Shown here: positions 1-7,499 of the stretch, one piece after another
Layout of the letters: each line of letters begins with the position of its first letter
Position numbering within the stretch: the first letter of the stretch is position 1
Source of the DNA: Baffinella frigidus
Lineage: Eukaryota > Cryptophyceae > Cryptomonadales > Baffinellaceae
DNA length: 13,779 nucleotides
Direction of reading: 5' to 3'
Assembly (NCBI GenBank): GCA_026770585.1
Contig: MU646386.1
Coordinates: forward strand, 718,770 to 732,548
Notes under the pieces: model-generated
Databases searched by the model: none
The model's input: the letters and a program-made list of their open reading frames with translations, nothing else
Told to the model about the DNA's origin: nothing
Program-made: the position numbers and the translations under genes

Positions 1-165
1 GTTCAGGGTTTGGGGTTGGGGGTTGGGGGTTTGGGGTTTGGGGTTTGGAGTTTAGGGTTTGGGGTCTAGGGTTTGGGGTTTATGGTTTAGGTTTTAGGGT
101 TTATGGTTGATGGTTGATGGTTTATGATTTAGGATTTAGGGTTTATGATCTGTGCTGTGAGAGTT
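1..165 (+). repeat. Degenerate telomere-like repeat (TTTGGGG/TTTAGGG), G-rich strand
   Basis: A run of TTTGGGG, TTTAGGG and TTTATGG variants at the window start, just beyond the stop codon of the minus-strand EF-hand gene. A genuine chromosome end on this side would show the C-rich strand, so this is interstitial. Confidence 0.85.
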
Positions 166-269
166 GCTGTATTTCGGGTTTGTCCGGAGACAAGACCTGC
201 CACAGGTAGAGGAGGCAGAGGAACTCGCCGAAATCGAGAGTGTTGTTCCTGCGCCCGGCGTTTCAGAGA

Positions 270-306
<37 letters not shown>

Positions 307-1935
307 AGAGGGAGAGGGAGGGAGAGAGAGGGAGAGAGTGTGTGTGTGTGTTGTTCCTGCGCGGCGCTCGGCGTTTCAGAGAGAGAGAGAGAGAAAGAAA
401 GAAAGCGAGAGAGAGAGGGAGAGGGAGAGAGGAGGGGGTGAGGTGGGGTGGGGTGGGGAGGGGGGGCAGGCGCTTCAGACTAATGCGTACGGTGCTGGAA
501 ACTGGAAAGATGGAATAGTGGGTTGGGGCTTCTTGTGTAAATTCCATTGCACACGATGCCATTCTCTTATTTGCCCAAGGAAATAGAGGCGCTATTCGAC
601 GCACAGCTGATCCAAAGAAAACACAGCATCTGCAATCCGCACAGTGGTCTTCGCAAATCGATCCATGCAGTTTCGTGGCAATCAAGAATTTCTCGATACA
701 AAGACATCTTATTGACAGACATTTCGACCAGATTTCTGGTCGAAATTTCCTTGAAAGCTCACTGTGTGGAAGAAAGGAGGTAGGAGCATGGCGTGCTACG
801 GAGAGTACCTGTCCTCGTCCACTTTGGCCCACAGCCGCATGAGCGCCCCCTCATTGTGATACCTGGTTCAGGGTTTAGGGTTTAGGGTTCAGGGTTCAGG
901 GTTCAGGGTTGAGGGTTTACGGTTTAGGTTTTAGGGTTGAGAGTTAGGGGTTGAGGGTTTAGCAGACACGGAGATCCAACATTCTCACTCCGATACCTAA
1001 TCCCCTGAACCACAAACCCTAAACCCTAAACCTTAAACCCAAAAGCCGAAACCATAAACCATAAACCCTAAGCCACATCTCGACACCCTCAAAATCGCGT
1101 CAACCCTGACCCCTCACCCCTCACCCCTCACCCCTCACTAACCCCTAACTAACCCCTAACTAACCCCTAACCAACCCCTAACTAACCCCTAACCCCTAAC
1201 CCCTAACCCCTAACCCCTAAATCCACGCACCCAGCCCTGGCAAATGGATCTCTACGTGTTCATAGGAGTCGGACGAAGGTTAATTAGGGCTCTGACTAAA
1301 TCTAATTAGGGCCAGGATCCAGTTTGATATGCCATGTCCCTTCAAGTTAAACATGTCCCCAGATGAACTCACCCAGCCCTGGCCAGTCCGCGCCGCAGCT
1401 CCGCGAATGTCAAGATGCCTGACGGGCTCAAAATGTAAGGATCCTCTGATGTCATCCACAACGAACTCGGCATGTGGGGCCCCTTTATCGCTTTAGAAAA
1501 GGGGCTCATTTTTCTGACGTCAAGATGCCTGATCAGTCAGCGTCTCAGCGTTTTGAATTTGATCAAACCCTAAACCCCAAATCCCAAACTTCTGACCCCC
1601 AAACCCCAAACTACAAACCCCACACCCTAAACCCCACACCCTAACCCCCTAACCCCTAACCCCTAACCCCTAACCCCCAACCCCTAACCCCTAACCCATA
1701 ACACTCCACTCTCACACACCGGCCTTGTCGTCGTCCATGCTCTTGAACTTGATCTCCGCGATGCAGAAGGCCTGCACGGAGATGCCGCATGCTCACTCTC
1801 TCACTCTCTGACAGGACGAGGCTGCGAGCCATGGTCGGTCAGGAACGTGGGGGGTGGGAGAGCTCACCTCGACTAGCAGACTGGTCAAGCTGCCGTCCTT
1901 GACCGAGGCGACGTACTTTTTTGGGAGCATCTCGA
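143..1935 (-). CDS. EF-hand calcium-binding protein, multi-exon (3' part well supported, 5' end uncertain)
   Basis: Predicted calcium-binding protein with a pair of EF-hands. Exons on the minus strand, in order: 1935-1868, 1771-1720, 1418-1373, 862-809 and 248-143. All introns are GT-AG and every junction keeps frame. Counting from the first full codon of the first exon, loop 1 is residues 35-46 (DDDKAGILTFAE), split across an intron. Loop 2 is residues 70-81 (DEDRNNTLDFGE), also split across an intron. The D1/D3/E12 ligands are present in both loops, which start 35 residues apart, close to calmodulin spacing. Loop 2 has Asn instead of Gly at position 6. A hydrophobic helix (FLCLLYLWQ) follows loop 2, and the frame then runs 17 more codons to TAA at 145-143; a weak donor (GTCTTG) at 196 is an alternative. 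Exons are rich in G or C at third positions. The true start lies upstream, perhaps via a 24-nt exon at 2106-2083. I cannot tell calmodulin-like, centrin-like or another EF-hand subfamily apart. Confidence 0.85.
241..440. repeat. GA/CT microsatellite with a 108-bp internal tandem duplication
   Basis: Long (GA)n with GGGA interruptions and a short (GT)n. The motif TGTTGTTCCTGCG followed by CGGCGTTTCAGAGAG occurs at 241-272 and again from 349, 108 bp apart. On the minus strand this is a CT-rich pyrimidine tract running into the last EF-hand exon, and the duplicated motif carries the 3' splice site. A G-rich stretch (430-472) with GGGG runs adjoins it. Confidence 0.85.
721..746. repeat. Perfect 12-bp inverted repeat
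   Basis: ATTTCGACCAGA and its exact reverse complement are separated by TT, giving a tight hairpin inside the last intron of the EF-hand gene. Role unknown. Confidence 0.75.
868..962 (+). repeat. Telomere-like repeat, G-rich on plus strand
   Basis: TTTAGGG, TTCAGGG and TTGAGGG units. In EF-hand sense orientation this is CCCTAAA/CCCTGAA and runs directly into the acceptor AACCAG at 863, so it serves as the 3' end of the intron. Confidence 0.85.
1003..1218 (-). repeat. Telomere-like repeat, C-rich on plus strand
   Basis: CCCTAAA units grade into CCCCTCA and CCCCTAACTAA variants. It lies in the same EF-hand intron as the array at 868-962 but in the opposite orientation. Confidence 0.85.
1564..1705 (-). 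repeat. Telomere-like repeat, C-rich on plus strand
   Basis: CCCTAAA, CCCCAAA and CCCCTAA units. In EF-hand sense they become TTAGGGG repeats starting just downstream of the donor at 1719. Confidence 0.85.
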
Positions 1936-2082
1936 CTGCAAAACGAGGTCTTCTTGCTTGCAGCTGCCGCCCAAGGCTGTCAGGATGTGGCTGCCTGTCA
2001 GTGCGCTCCTGGTTGGCCCCAATAGGGAAGCGGGGGGAGAGACACAGACAGGGGGGTTGCGGCGTTTGTCCGCTGGACTCAC

Positions 2083-2106
2083 CTTTCCAGCAACAGGAGC
2101 TGCTGG
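2083..2106 (-). CDS. Possible upstream microexon of the EF-hand gene
   Basis: A 24-nt segment bounded on the minus strand by a pyrimidine-rich acceptor (TTTCTTAG) and a perfect GTGAGT donor. It leaves one base, which joins in phase to the TC that opens the 1935-1868 exon. It would add about seven residues (SSCCWK, then V). The donor is convincing. The acceptor is less so, because the open frame continues upstream into a low-complexity proline-rich stretch, so the exon may be longer. No start codon was identified. Confidence 0.35.
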
Positions 2107-2111
2107 CTAAG

Positions 2112-2455
2112 AAAGACTGGGTGGGGGGGCACGGGAACGGGCTCAGGAAGGTGGTTCTTGGGCTGAGGCGGAGGGAGTTGGGGCGGCACCCTGGTGGCCG
2201 ACCCGCTATGATCTCTCTATTCTCCGGCCTACAGCTGTGAACTCTCCCCCGCTTTTAATGACCCCTGAATCACTGGTGTGATCACCTGATGTGGGCCAGG
2301 TGAGTGGCCAAGAATGCTGGGGGGGGACGGGATCGAGGAAGGATGGGTGGTGTGTGGGCTAAGCGGAGGGAGGTGGGGGGCAAACTGGTTACCGACCCGC
2401 TGTAGTCTTTCTCTTCCTTTCGCCTACAGCTGTTCACTATCCCCCTTTGAGACCC
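2112..2455. repeat. Tandem duplication of a ~150-bp segment, about 200 bp apart
   Basis: About 2112-2268 and 2313-2455 are diverged copies. Both share a G-rich start, GGCGGAGGGAG-like and CCGACCCGCT blocks, a pyrimidine tract, CCTACAGCTGT, and a CCCC..TTT..GACCCCTG end. Each copy contains a good plus-strand 3' splice-site lookalike. Between them is CAG|GTGAGT at 2299/2300, a perfect donor, but the 65-nt segment 2235-2299 has stops in all three plus frames. Confidence 0.65.
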
Positions 2456-2830
2456 CTGGGAGAAATTCTGTTTTTGACCATCAATTTCTTTCTTTTCCGG
2501 GACCGACAAAATTCGTACTGGTCAAAATCTCAACAGGGAACCCAAAGGAAACGGCAGGAGAAACGGAAGGGGGAAAGGAAGGGACAGCCCACAGCGGGTC
2601 TCACACCAGGTCGGGCGCGCACCTCCATCCGCCTCATCCCAAGCACCACCCAGCCTTCCTGAGCCGTGCCCCCCCCCTCCTTCCTCCGCCCGCAAGCTGG
2701 CTCACAAAGTTGTGATGTGCCTGACCACGCCTCCCTGCGTGCAGGCACGCGAGAAGGTGGGTAGAATCAGCGGTATAAACGGGGGTACACAACCGGTGGC
2801 GTGCGCTATGACCTCCTGCGATGATTGGGA
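2456..2830. other. No gene recognised
   Basis: Open frames exist on both strands but are low-complexity and overlap each other. I see no family motif. A plus-strand acceptor lookalike (CTGCGTGCAG) sits near 2744, followed by a GTGGGT donor lookalike. Confidence 0.4.
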
Positions 2831-2841
2831 GGTGGGAAGCC

Positions 2842-2912
2842 CACACTCGAGCCCAACAGCGGACAGTGATGCCGGGCGTGGGGGATGACCCTCCGCTGTT
2901 GGGTTCGAGTGT
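2842..2912. repeat. Inverted repeat with ~21-bp arms
   Basis: Left arm 2842-2863 and right arm 2892-2912 differ by about one base. The loop contains GCCGGGCGTGGGG, a motif that recurs at 3019 and 3271. Confidence 0.75.
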
Positions 2913-2980
2913 TGGGTGATGCTCATCCCGCTTTTGATGTTCGCCGACACTGGCGATTCACCCGATTGCCCCCCCACGGC

Positions 2981-3291
2981 CAGGTGGGGCTGCATAGCGG
3001 CCGCGGGCCTCCGATGCTTTCCATGCCGGGCGTGGGGACCTTCGCAAAGGTCCTTCTGGACGCCGGGGCGGACCAAGAGGATATCACGGGATTGCAGGCT
3101 GCTTGAATGTTTCTGGATGTTTCTGGAAACGATCCCTTTGGTGTTTTGGTGCTTTGCGCTACCCCATTTTCGGCCGGACAAATCCCATGGCCAAGAAATC
3201 ACCCCTAAAGTCAAATCACCTTGGGGGGGGGGCAGGTGGGGCTGCATAGCGGCCGCGGGCCACCGATGCTGCCGGGCGTGGGGATGACCCT
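2981..3291. repeat. Direct repeat pair (about 2981-3033 and 3232-3291)
   Basis: Both copies begin GGCAGGTGGGGCTGCATAG or a near match, continue through GCGGCCGCGGGCC and CCGATGCT, and end in GCCGGGCGTGGGGA. They are about 250 bp apart. Several overlapping open frames cross them, including a 253-codon minus-strand frame at 2702-3463, but repetition rather than coding explains the conservation. Confidence 0.7.
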
Positions 3292-3463
3292 GAATCGCCT
3301 CACCGTCGCCGCTGGGCACGCGAGGGCTACGACGGTGAAGGCCGTGGCGGGAACAGCAGCAGCGGAGAAGGCTCGGGTCTGTGGCCAGTCCCCGAAATAT
3401 TTGTGCGGAAAGAGTCGAGACGATGGATGAAGAGTGCCAATATGATCGAGCACCGAGAGTCAC

Positions 3464-3515
3464 GTGGTGGCTCTGGAGAACGGAAGCTCTTCAGAAGCTC
3501 TCCAGAGCCAACCAC
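3464..3515. repeat. Inverted repeat with 16-17-bp arms
   Basis: GTGGTGGCTCTGGAGA (3464-3479) pairs with 3499-3515, with one extra base in the right arm. The hairpin lies 41 bp upstream of the first SAM-like exon. Confidence 0.75.
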
Positions 3516-3556
3516 CAAAGAGAGGATGAACGCAAGTGACCTCTCTTTTCGTGCAG

Positions 3557-4147
3557 GCTGCCGTAGACAAGGCGCGCGCGGGTGAGACCGCTGCAGTGGC
3601 GGAGAAGGAGGAGCAAGTGGTTCCCGCGCTCCGCACGGAAAAACTCTGGGGGGTCAAGTGTTTTCCGCGCGGAGCGCGCATTTTCTTCGCTGCCGCGGAC
3701 AAGGTTCGCGCGGCCGAGATCTCTGCTGCGGCGGAGACGGAGGAGCGGCGGGAGACGGGCACGTACCTGGACGCGTGGCTCCGCGACATGTGCGGGATAG
3801 TCGATGCCAAGGAGCGGGCGGAGGTGGTGGACCTCTTCGCGGACCCGCGGTACACCTTTACGCCCTTTTGTTATGTTCTCCTCTTTGGGATCTCCTACCT
3901 CCAGGAGATTTCAGGATTTCCTGGCTCCCGACTTTGCCCGGCACTGGTTTGTGCGCCGCAGAAGTCCCTTCTTCGGCAGATGAGGCTCAAAGGTTGGACC
4001 CCAAAACGGTTTTTGCAGGTACAGGGTGGACTCCATGCCGACGCTCTTCGCGCTGAAGCCTTCAGACCTCGACACGATCCTGGCCCCCCTCTCGCTCGGC
4101 ACGCGCAGACTCGTCAAGTGCGCGTGGGTCGGGGAGCGTCCCCGCGG
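3557..4147 (+). CDS. SAM-domain-like protein fragment, two exons (3557-3849, 4019-4147)
   Basis: Exon 1 follows an acceptor (TTTTCGTGCAG). The intron 3850-4018 (169 nt) runs from GTACAC to TTTTGCAG. Joining the exons keeps frame and turns an abrupt break into a continuous helical domain of about 70 residues. It begins YLDAWLRDMCG and passes through LFADPRYRVDS, FALKPSDLDTIL and LSLGTRRLVK. The pattern (aromatic, D/S after the third helix, DL..IL, LG.R..L) resembles a SAM domain, a protein-interaction module. The first ~70 residues are alanine/glutamate-rich and contain an in-frame duplication (AAVDKARAGE.. and AAADKVRAAE.., 132 nt apart). Exon 2 ends at a GTGAG donor at 4148, so the protein continues beyond what I can find. 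No start codon was identified; an upstream plus frame at 3290-3390 is GC-rich at third positions and may be an earlier exon. Confidence 0.55.
3625..3678. repeat. 18-bp inverted repeat inside the first SAM-like exon
   Basis: 3625-3642 and 3661-3678 are reverse complements with one mismatch, around an 18-nt loop. It lies between the two copies of the in-frame 132-nt duplication. Confidence 0.75.
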
Positions 4148-4221
4148 GTGAGCCCCAAACCCTAGAACTTAATTTGCTCTTAGTGTGCCTGCCCGCTGAC
4201 ATGGCGGAAGGAACGCAAACC

Positions 4222-4420
4222 TCTAAACCGCACACCCTAAACCCTAAACCCTGAACCCTGAACCCTGTCAGCCCCCAGGCCTACGCCCTATTTTTCAGTG
4301 CCTCCCGCTAACCTGACAGAGGCAACCCTCACACCCTAAGCCCTAAACCCTAAACACTGACATCTATCCGCTAATACCTAATCTTCCAGCCCCAGACCTT
4401 AAACGCTAAACCCTAAAGCA
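4222..4420 (-). repeat. Scattered telomere-like CCCTAAA units
   Basis: Short CCCTAAA/CCCTGAA clusters at about 4222-4268, 4333-4357 and 4398-4416, downstream of the SAM-like exon donor, so probably intronic. Acceptor lookalikes (ATTTTTCAG near 4298, CTTCCAG near 4390) occur between them, but I could not confirm an exon. Confidence 0.6.
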
Positions 4421-4495
4421 GGGGCGCCGCTGTGGGGTAACACAAGAAATCCTTGATGGAGGTGCCTCCTTCACCTCCGTCTGCTCCTTGGCTAA

Positions 4496-4610
4496 AGGGG
4501 TACCTCGCTCTCAAGAAAGCACCCCCCCCGTGGGACCCCCACAGGGCCCTAGGCATGGGCCTACTGTAGGGTCCTAGAGGGATGCGCTTTCTTATGAGCG
4601 AGGTACCCCT
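4496..4610. mobile_element. MITE-like palindromic element, family A, full copy
   Basis: Terminal inverted repeats of 25 bp, AGGGGTACCTCGCTC.. on the left and ..GAGCGAGGTACCCCT on the right, with about two mismatches. The 115-bp element has no open reading frame. Other copies in the window: 11279-11412 (full), 4919-4972 and 7500-7579 (right halves). Short non-coding elements with inverted ends in several copies fit a MITE or foldback element. I see no clear target-site duplication. Confidence 0.75.
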
Positions 4611-4619
4611 GTAGAGGAC

Positions 4620-5088
4620 GGCGGCTTCTCCCCCAAAACCATCAGGGTTCAGGAGTCATGAGTTCAGGAGGACGGTGGGAGTCCTGCTCCTGCCACCGAG
4701 TGTGAGGGTCCCGGACCCCCAAACTCTGGGGGATAACGTGACCAAATTTGCACCAAATAAGACCTTAAAGTTAATTGCCTTAGGGTAAGTTGACTTTTGA
4801 TTAAAAGGTCCGTAGTTCACCGGGTGGACTGCCCCACGAAGCTTTCAAGGATGGTTCGTCAGGTCCTTTAGTTTCTTTGAACTCCCACCATCCATAGCTC
4901 CCACTATCCACACGGCCGCTACTGTATGGTCCTAGGATGAGGCGCTTTCTTACGAGCGAGGTACCCCTGTAGGAGCGACAGGCGGTGTGGAGTGTAATAC
5001 AGAGCACAAAGCACCAGGGATTGGGGTTTGGAGTTTACCGGTAGGTTTGGGGAGTGTAAAACACAGGACCAAGCACCACACATCACCT
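4620..5088. other. Intergenic or intronic; short duplication, no gene recognised
   Basis: Apart from the family A fragment, this holds a diverged pair (about 4989-5020 and 5050-5083) sharing GGAGTGTAA.ACA and AAGCACCA. A weak match to the family B terminus lies at about 4857-4890 (AGGTCCTTTAG..CTTTGAACTCCCA). Nothing looks coding. Confidence 0.4.
4919..4972. mobile_element. Family A element, right-half fragment
   Basis: CTACTGTATGGTCCTAGG followed by CTTTCTTACGAGCGAGG and TACCCCTGTA matches the right half of the element at 4496-4610. The left half is missing. Confidence 0.7.
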
Positions 5089-5205
5089 TTAGGTCCTTTA
5101 GGTTCTTCGAGCTTCCAACATAGGCGGACACCGGGACTTGTTCTCTAGAAAGGCCATGCCTCCTTTCGGATCACATCAAGTCCTTCTGTACGAGGATCGC
5201 GGCAG
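5089..5205. mobile_element. Family B MITE-like element, one-ended copy
   Basis: Starts with TTAGGTCCTTTAGGTTCTTC and continues through CATAGGCGGACACCGG, AAAGGCCATGCC, GGATCACATCA and AGGATCGCGGCA. The same blocks occur in the reverse complement of the right half of the full element at 8383-8664. Confidence 0.7.
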
Positions 5206-5410
5206 AAAGTGGCTGCGAGCTCGTTCGAAGCTTCGAAGCTTCCGAGGCCCCTTTTGGTGCATGTCGCACGGGACGCGAGTCTGGCCGGTCGGAGTCGCTC
5301 CAGGTTCTTGGTTCTTGGTTCGTAAGGAACTGGCATGTATGTACCCAGCGGCGATGATACTGCCGCCCTGGGCCAGGAGCCGAGATAATTAATCCGGGGA
5401 AACCTATTTT
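5206..5410. other. No gene recognised
   Basis: Overlapping open frames of 60-85 codons on both strands without family motifs. Contains a small GAAGCTTC-type palindrome near 5225-5241. Confidence 0.35.
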
Positions 5411-5879
5411 TCTTTCAGAATCTGGCACACTAACATTACTACAGCCGTTTTTTTGAGCGGCCTGATCTGCAATAACGACACCTCAAAAAATGGCCGGAGA
5501 TCCTTAGATTTTCCCTTAGGCCAAAAAAAATAAATGGCCAGGGGCCCCCTTGAAAAAAAACTTGAAATCGTAAGGGGCCTTTACAATTTTAAGTCGTGTT
5601 GCTGAACAAAAACAATTCAAAAAAAAATCCGTCTTCTTTTTTCGTCCCAATCGACGCTGCACGGCGCCCCCCCACTCCCCGCACCTCAACTGACCCTCCC
5701 CCCCCCCCTTTCCCCGCCTGGAGACCTCGACTTCGAGGGGGGGAAATCAAGCTTGAGATGTCGTTTTGTACAGGTCATTTGGATCAGGCGGCTCAAAAAA
5801 ACGGCTTTACACAAATGCTTGACTGTCAATAGTAGGACATAATTGTGCAGTAATTTGCGTGCAAGATTCTGATAGAAAA
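5411..5879. mobile_element. Foldback element, ~470 bp, with long imperfect inverted arms
   Basis: Left arm about 5411-5495 and right arm about 5754-5879. Shared blocks, read from each outer end inward: TCAGAATCT.GCAC, GCCGTTTTTTTGAGC, GGCCTGATC or GCCTGATC, and AACGACA.CTCAA. The right arm holds extra sequence between the first two blocks. The middle is A/T- and C-rich with no convincing reading frame. Confidence 0.7.
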
Positions 5880-5883
5880 GTCA

Positions 5884-5947
5884 AGTTTGACCGCTCTGGG
5901 AGGCGAGTTTGACCGCTCTGGGAGGCGAGTTTGACCGCTCTGGGAGG
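5884..5947. repeat. 22-bp tandem repeat, three copies
   Basis: AGTTTGACCGCTCTGGGAGG followed by CG, at 5884-5905 and 5906-5927, with a third copy at 5928-5947 lacking the last two bases. The copies are identical, implying recent expansion. Confidence 0.95.
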
Positions 5948-6043
5948 ATGGTTTCAGTCGTGTGTCAACCTTTGTGTCATAGTATCCCATGGTTGGCCTC
6001 TGGGCCTCCGGGAGCTTTCTGCATCACGCGCATCGCTCGCAGT

Positions 6044-6217
6044 CCGCCTCGGACACGCCCCAAGGGTGTATACGCCTACCGACCTTCTTTTTTATCACTC
6101 TTGATACGCCTACTGACCTTCTTTTTTATCACTCTTGAAACAGGTCCTAGATAGCTTGAGTTGAGTGATACAAAAGTTGACAACCCTTAAGAACGAGCCC
6201 GCCTCGGACACGCCCCA
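6044..6217. repeat. 34-bp tandem pair flanked by a 19-bp direct repeat
   Basis: 6071-6104 and 6105-6138 are near-identical 34-mers (TACGCCTAC.GACC followed by a T-rich half). The sequence CCGCCTCGGACACGCCCCA occurs at 6044-6062 and again at 6199-6217, bracketing the pair. Confidence 0.85.
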
Positions 6218-6423
6218 TCCCCTTGGCAGACGCCGATGCCCTCGGGAAGCGATGTCAATCTCCCGTACAAATTGCAAATCCTTTCGCCAATAACGTGACC
6301 AATCTTGCCCGGATTTATGGGCACGTTGAGTGGTACCCGCAGAGACAATGCCTCGATGTTTCGCGAAGTTAAGAAACATTTTTGCGTCCTATGTCTCTTA
6401 GTTTGGGTTGAGAAAGTGAAGTC
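6218..6423. other. No gene recognised
   Basis: An 89-codon minus-strand open frame (6379-6110) crosses this area and the repeats. It has no family motif and overlaps repeated sequence, so I do not call it a gene. Confidence 0.35.
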
Positions 6424-6519
6424 TATGTTTAGGATTTAGGGTTTGGATGTTGAGGTTTAGGGTTTAGGGTTTAGGGTTTGGGAGTTTAGGGTTTGGGTTT
6501 AGGGTTGATGGTTGATGGT

Positions 6520-6600
<81 letters not shown>

Positions 6601-7255
6601 GGTTTGAGGTTAAGGGTTGAGGGTTGAGGGGTGAGGGGTTAGGGCTCAGGGTTTAAGGGTTGAGGTTTGAGTGTTGAGGGCTGAGGGGTAGCAACACGAC
6701 GGGTTTAGGGTTTAGGGTTTAGGGTTTAGGGTTTAGGGTTTAGGGTTGAGGATTGAGGTTTGAGGGTTGAGGGTTGAGGGTTGAGGGTAAAGGGTTGAGG
6801 GTGTACGGGTTAGGGTTTAGGGTTAAGGGTATAAGGTTTAATGGTTGGGGTTTAGGGTTGAGGATTGAGGGTTGAGGGTTGAAGGTTGAGGGTTTAGTGT
6901 TTAGGGATGAGGGTTGGGTTCACGTTGGAGGATTTAGCGTTTATGGTTTAGGGTTCAGGGTTTAGGGTTAAGGGTTTAGGGTTTAGGGTTTGAGGTTTAG
7001 GGTTTAAGGTTTGGGGTTTAGGGTTTAGGGTTTAGGGTTTAGGGTTTAGGGTTTAGGGTTTAGGGTTTGGGGTTTAGGGTTCATGGTTCAGGTTTAGGGT
7101 TTAGGGTTTAGGGTTTAGGGTTTTGGGTTTGGGGTTTTGGGTTTTGGGTTTGGGTTTTATGGTTGATCGGTTAGTGGTTAGGGGTTGGGGTTAAGGGTTG
7201 AGATTTGAAGTTTGAGGGTTGAGGGTTCAAGGTTTTGGGTCAAGGGTTGAGGGGT
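6424..7255 (+). repeat. Long interstitial telomere-like array (TTTAGGG / TTGAGGG)
   Basis: About 830 bp of G-rich seven-base units on the plus strand. Sub-blocks: a homogeneous TTGAGGG run of about a dozen units (6519-6602), perfect TTTAGGG runs (about 6700-6748 and 7016-7070), and TTTTGGG/TTTGGGG variants near 7125-7155. A short unique island, GGTAGCAACACGACGGG, lies near 6687-6703. The motif GAGGGGTAGCA recurs at the 3' edge. Confidence 0.95.
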
Positions 7256-7350
7256 AGCATCACGGTCAGGACGCACTGGCCGTTGCTTGCAGTTTTTAAA
7301 CCCAGGGCGGTGCGTTTCCGGACACCCCTGTTACTTCAATCCTAGATCCT

Positions 7351-7393
7351 TCAGGTCATTTAGGTTTTAATTTCGCCCAAGATAGCCCAACGA
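7351..7393. repeat. Dispersed repeat, partner of 10058-10100
   Basis: TTCAGGTCATTTAGGTTTTA, ATTTCGCCCAAGAT and AGCCCAACGAC match TTAGGTCCTTTAGGTTGTA, ATTTCTCCCAAAAT and GGCCCGACGAC. This is related to the family B terminus. Confidence 0.6.
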
Positions 7394-7499
7394 CGCGCCC
7401 TTCCGTAAAAAGGACTGCAGAGAAAGCATTTTTGCTTTCGGGTCGCGTTTAGCTCTCCAGTGCAGAGGCTCAGTGCTATTGCTGATTTTTGACCATAGG

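Noticed and set aside
1-165. A chromosome-end telomere
   Set aside because: The G-rich strand points inward here; a left-hand chromosome end would read CCCTAAA.
263-832. 189-codon minus-strand open frame
   Set aside because: It is one true exon (862-809) read in another frame plus intron and the CT microsatellite translated as Ser-Leu repeats.
1716-1771. Exon ending at 1716 (donor GTGAGA) joined directly to 862
   Set aside because: In phase, but it skips the 1418-1373 exon. Using the donor at 1719 with that exon gives a complete canonical EF loop.
3040-3106. Ankyrin-like peptide (LLDAGADQED..TG) on the plus strand
   Set aside because: Too short, stops immediately after, and the following helix pattern is missing; probably chance.
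2702-3463. 253-codon open frame on the minus strand
   Set aside because: It runs through an inverted repeat and a direct repeat, its translation is low-complexity with repeated HRxPAAAMQPHL-type segments, and plus frames compete over the same bases.
5884-5947. CRISPR-like array
   Set aside because: The three 22-bp units abut with no spacers; it is a simple tandem repeat in eukaryotic DNA.
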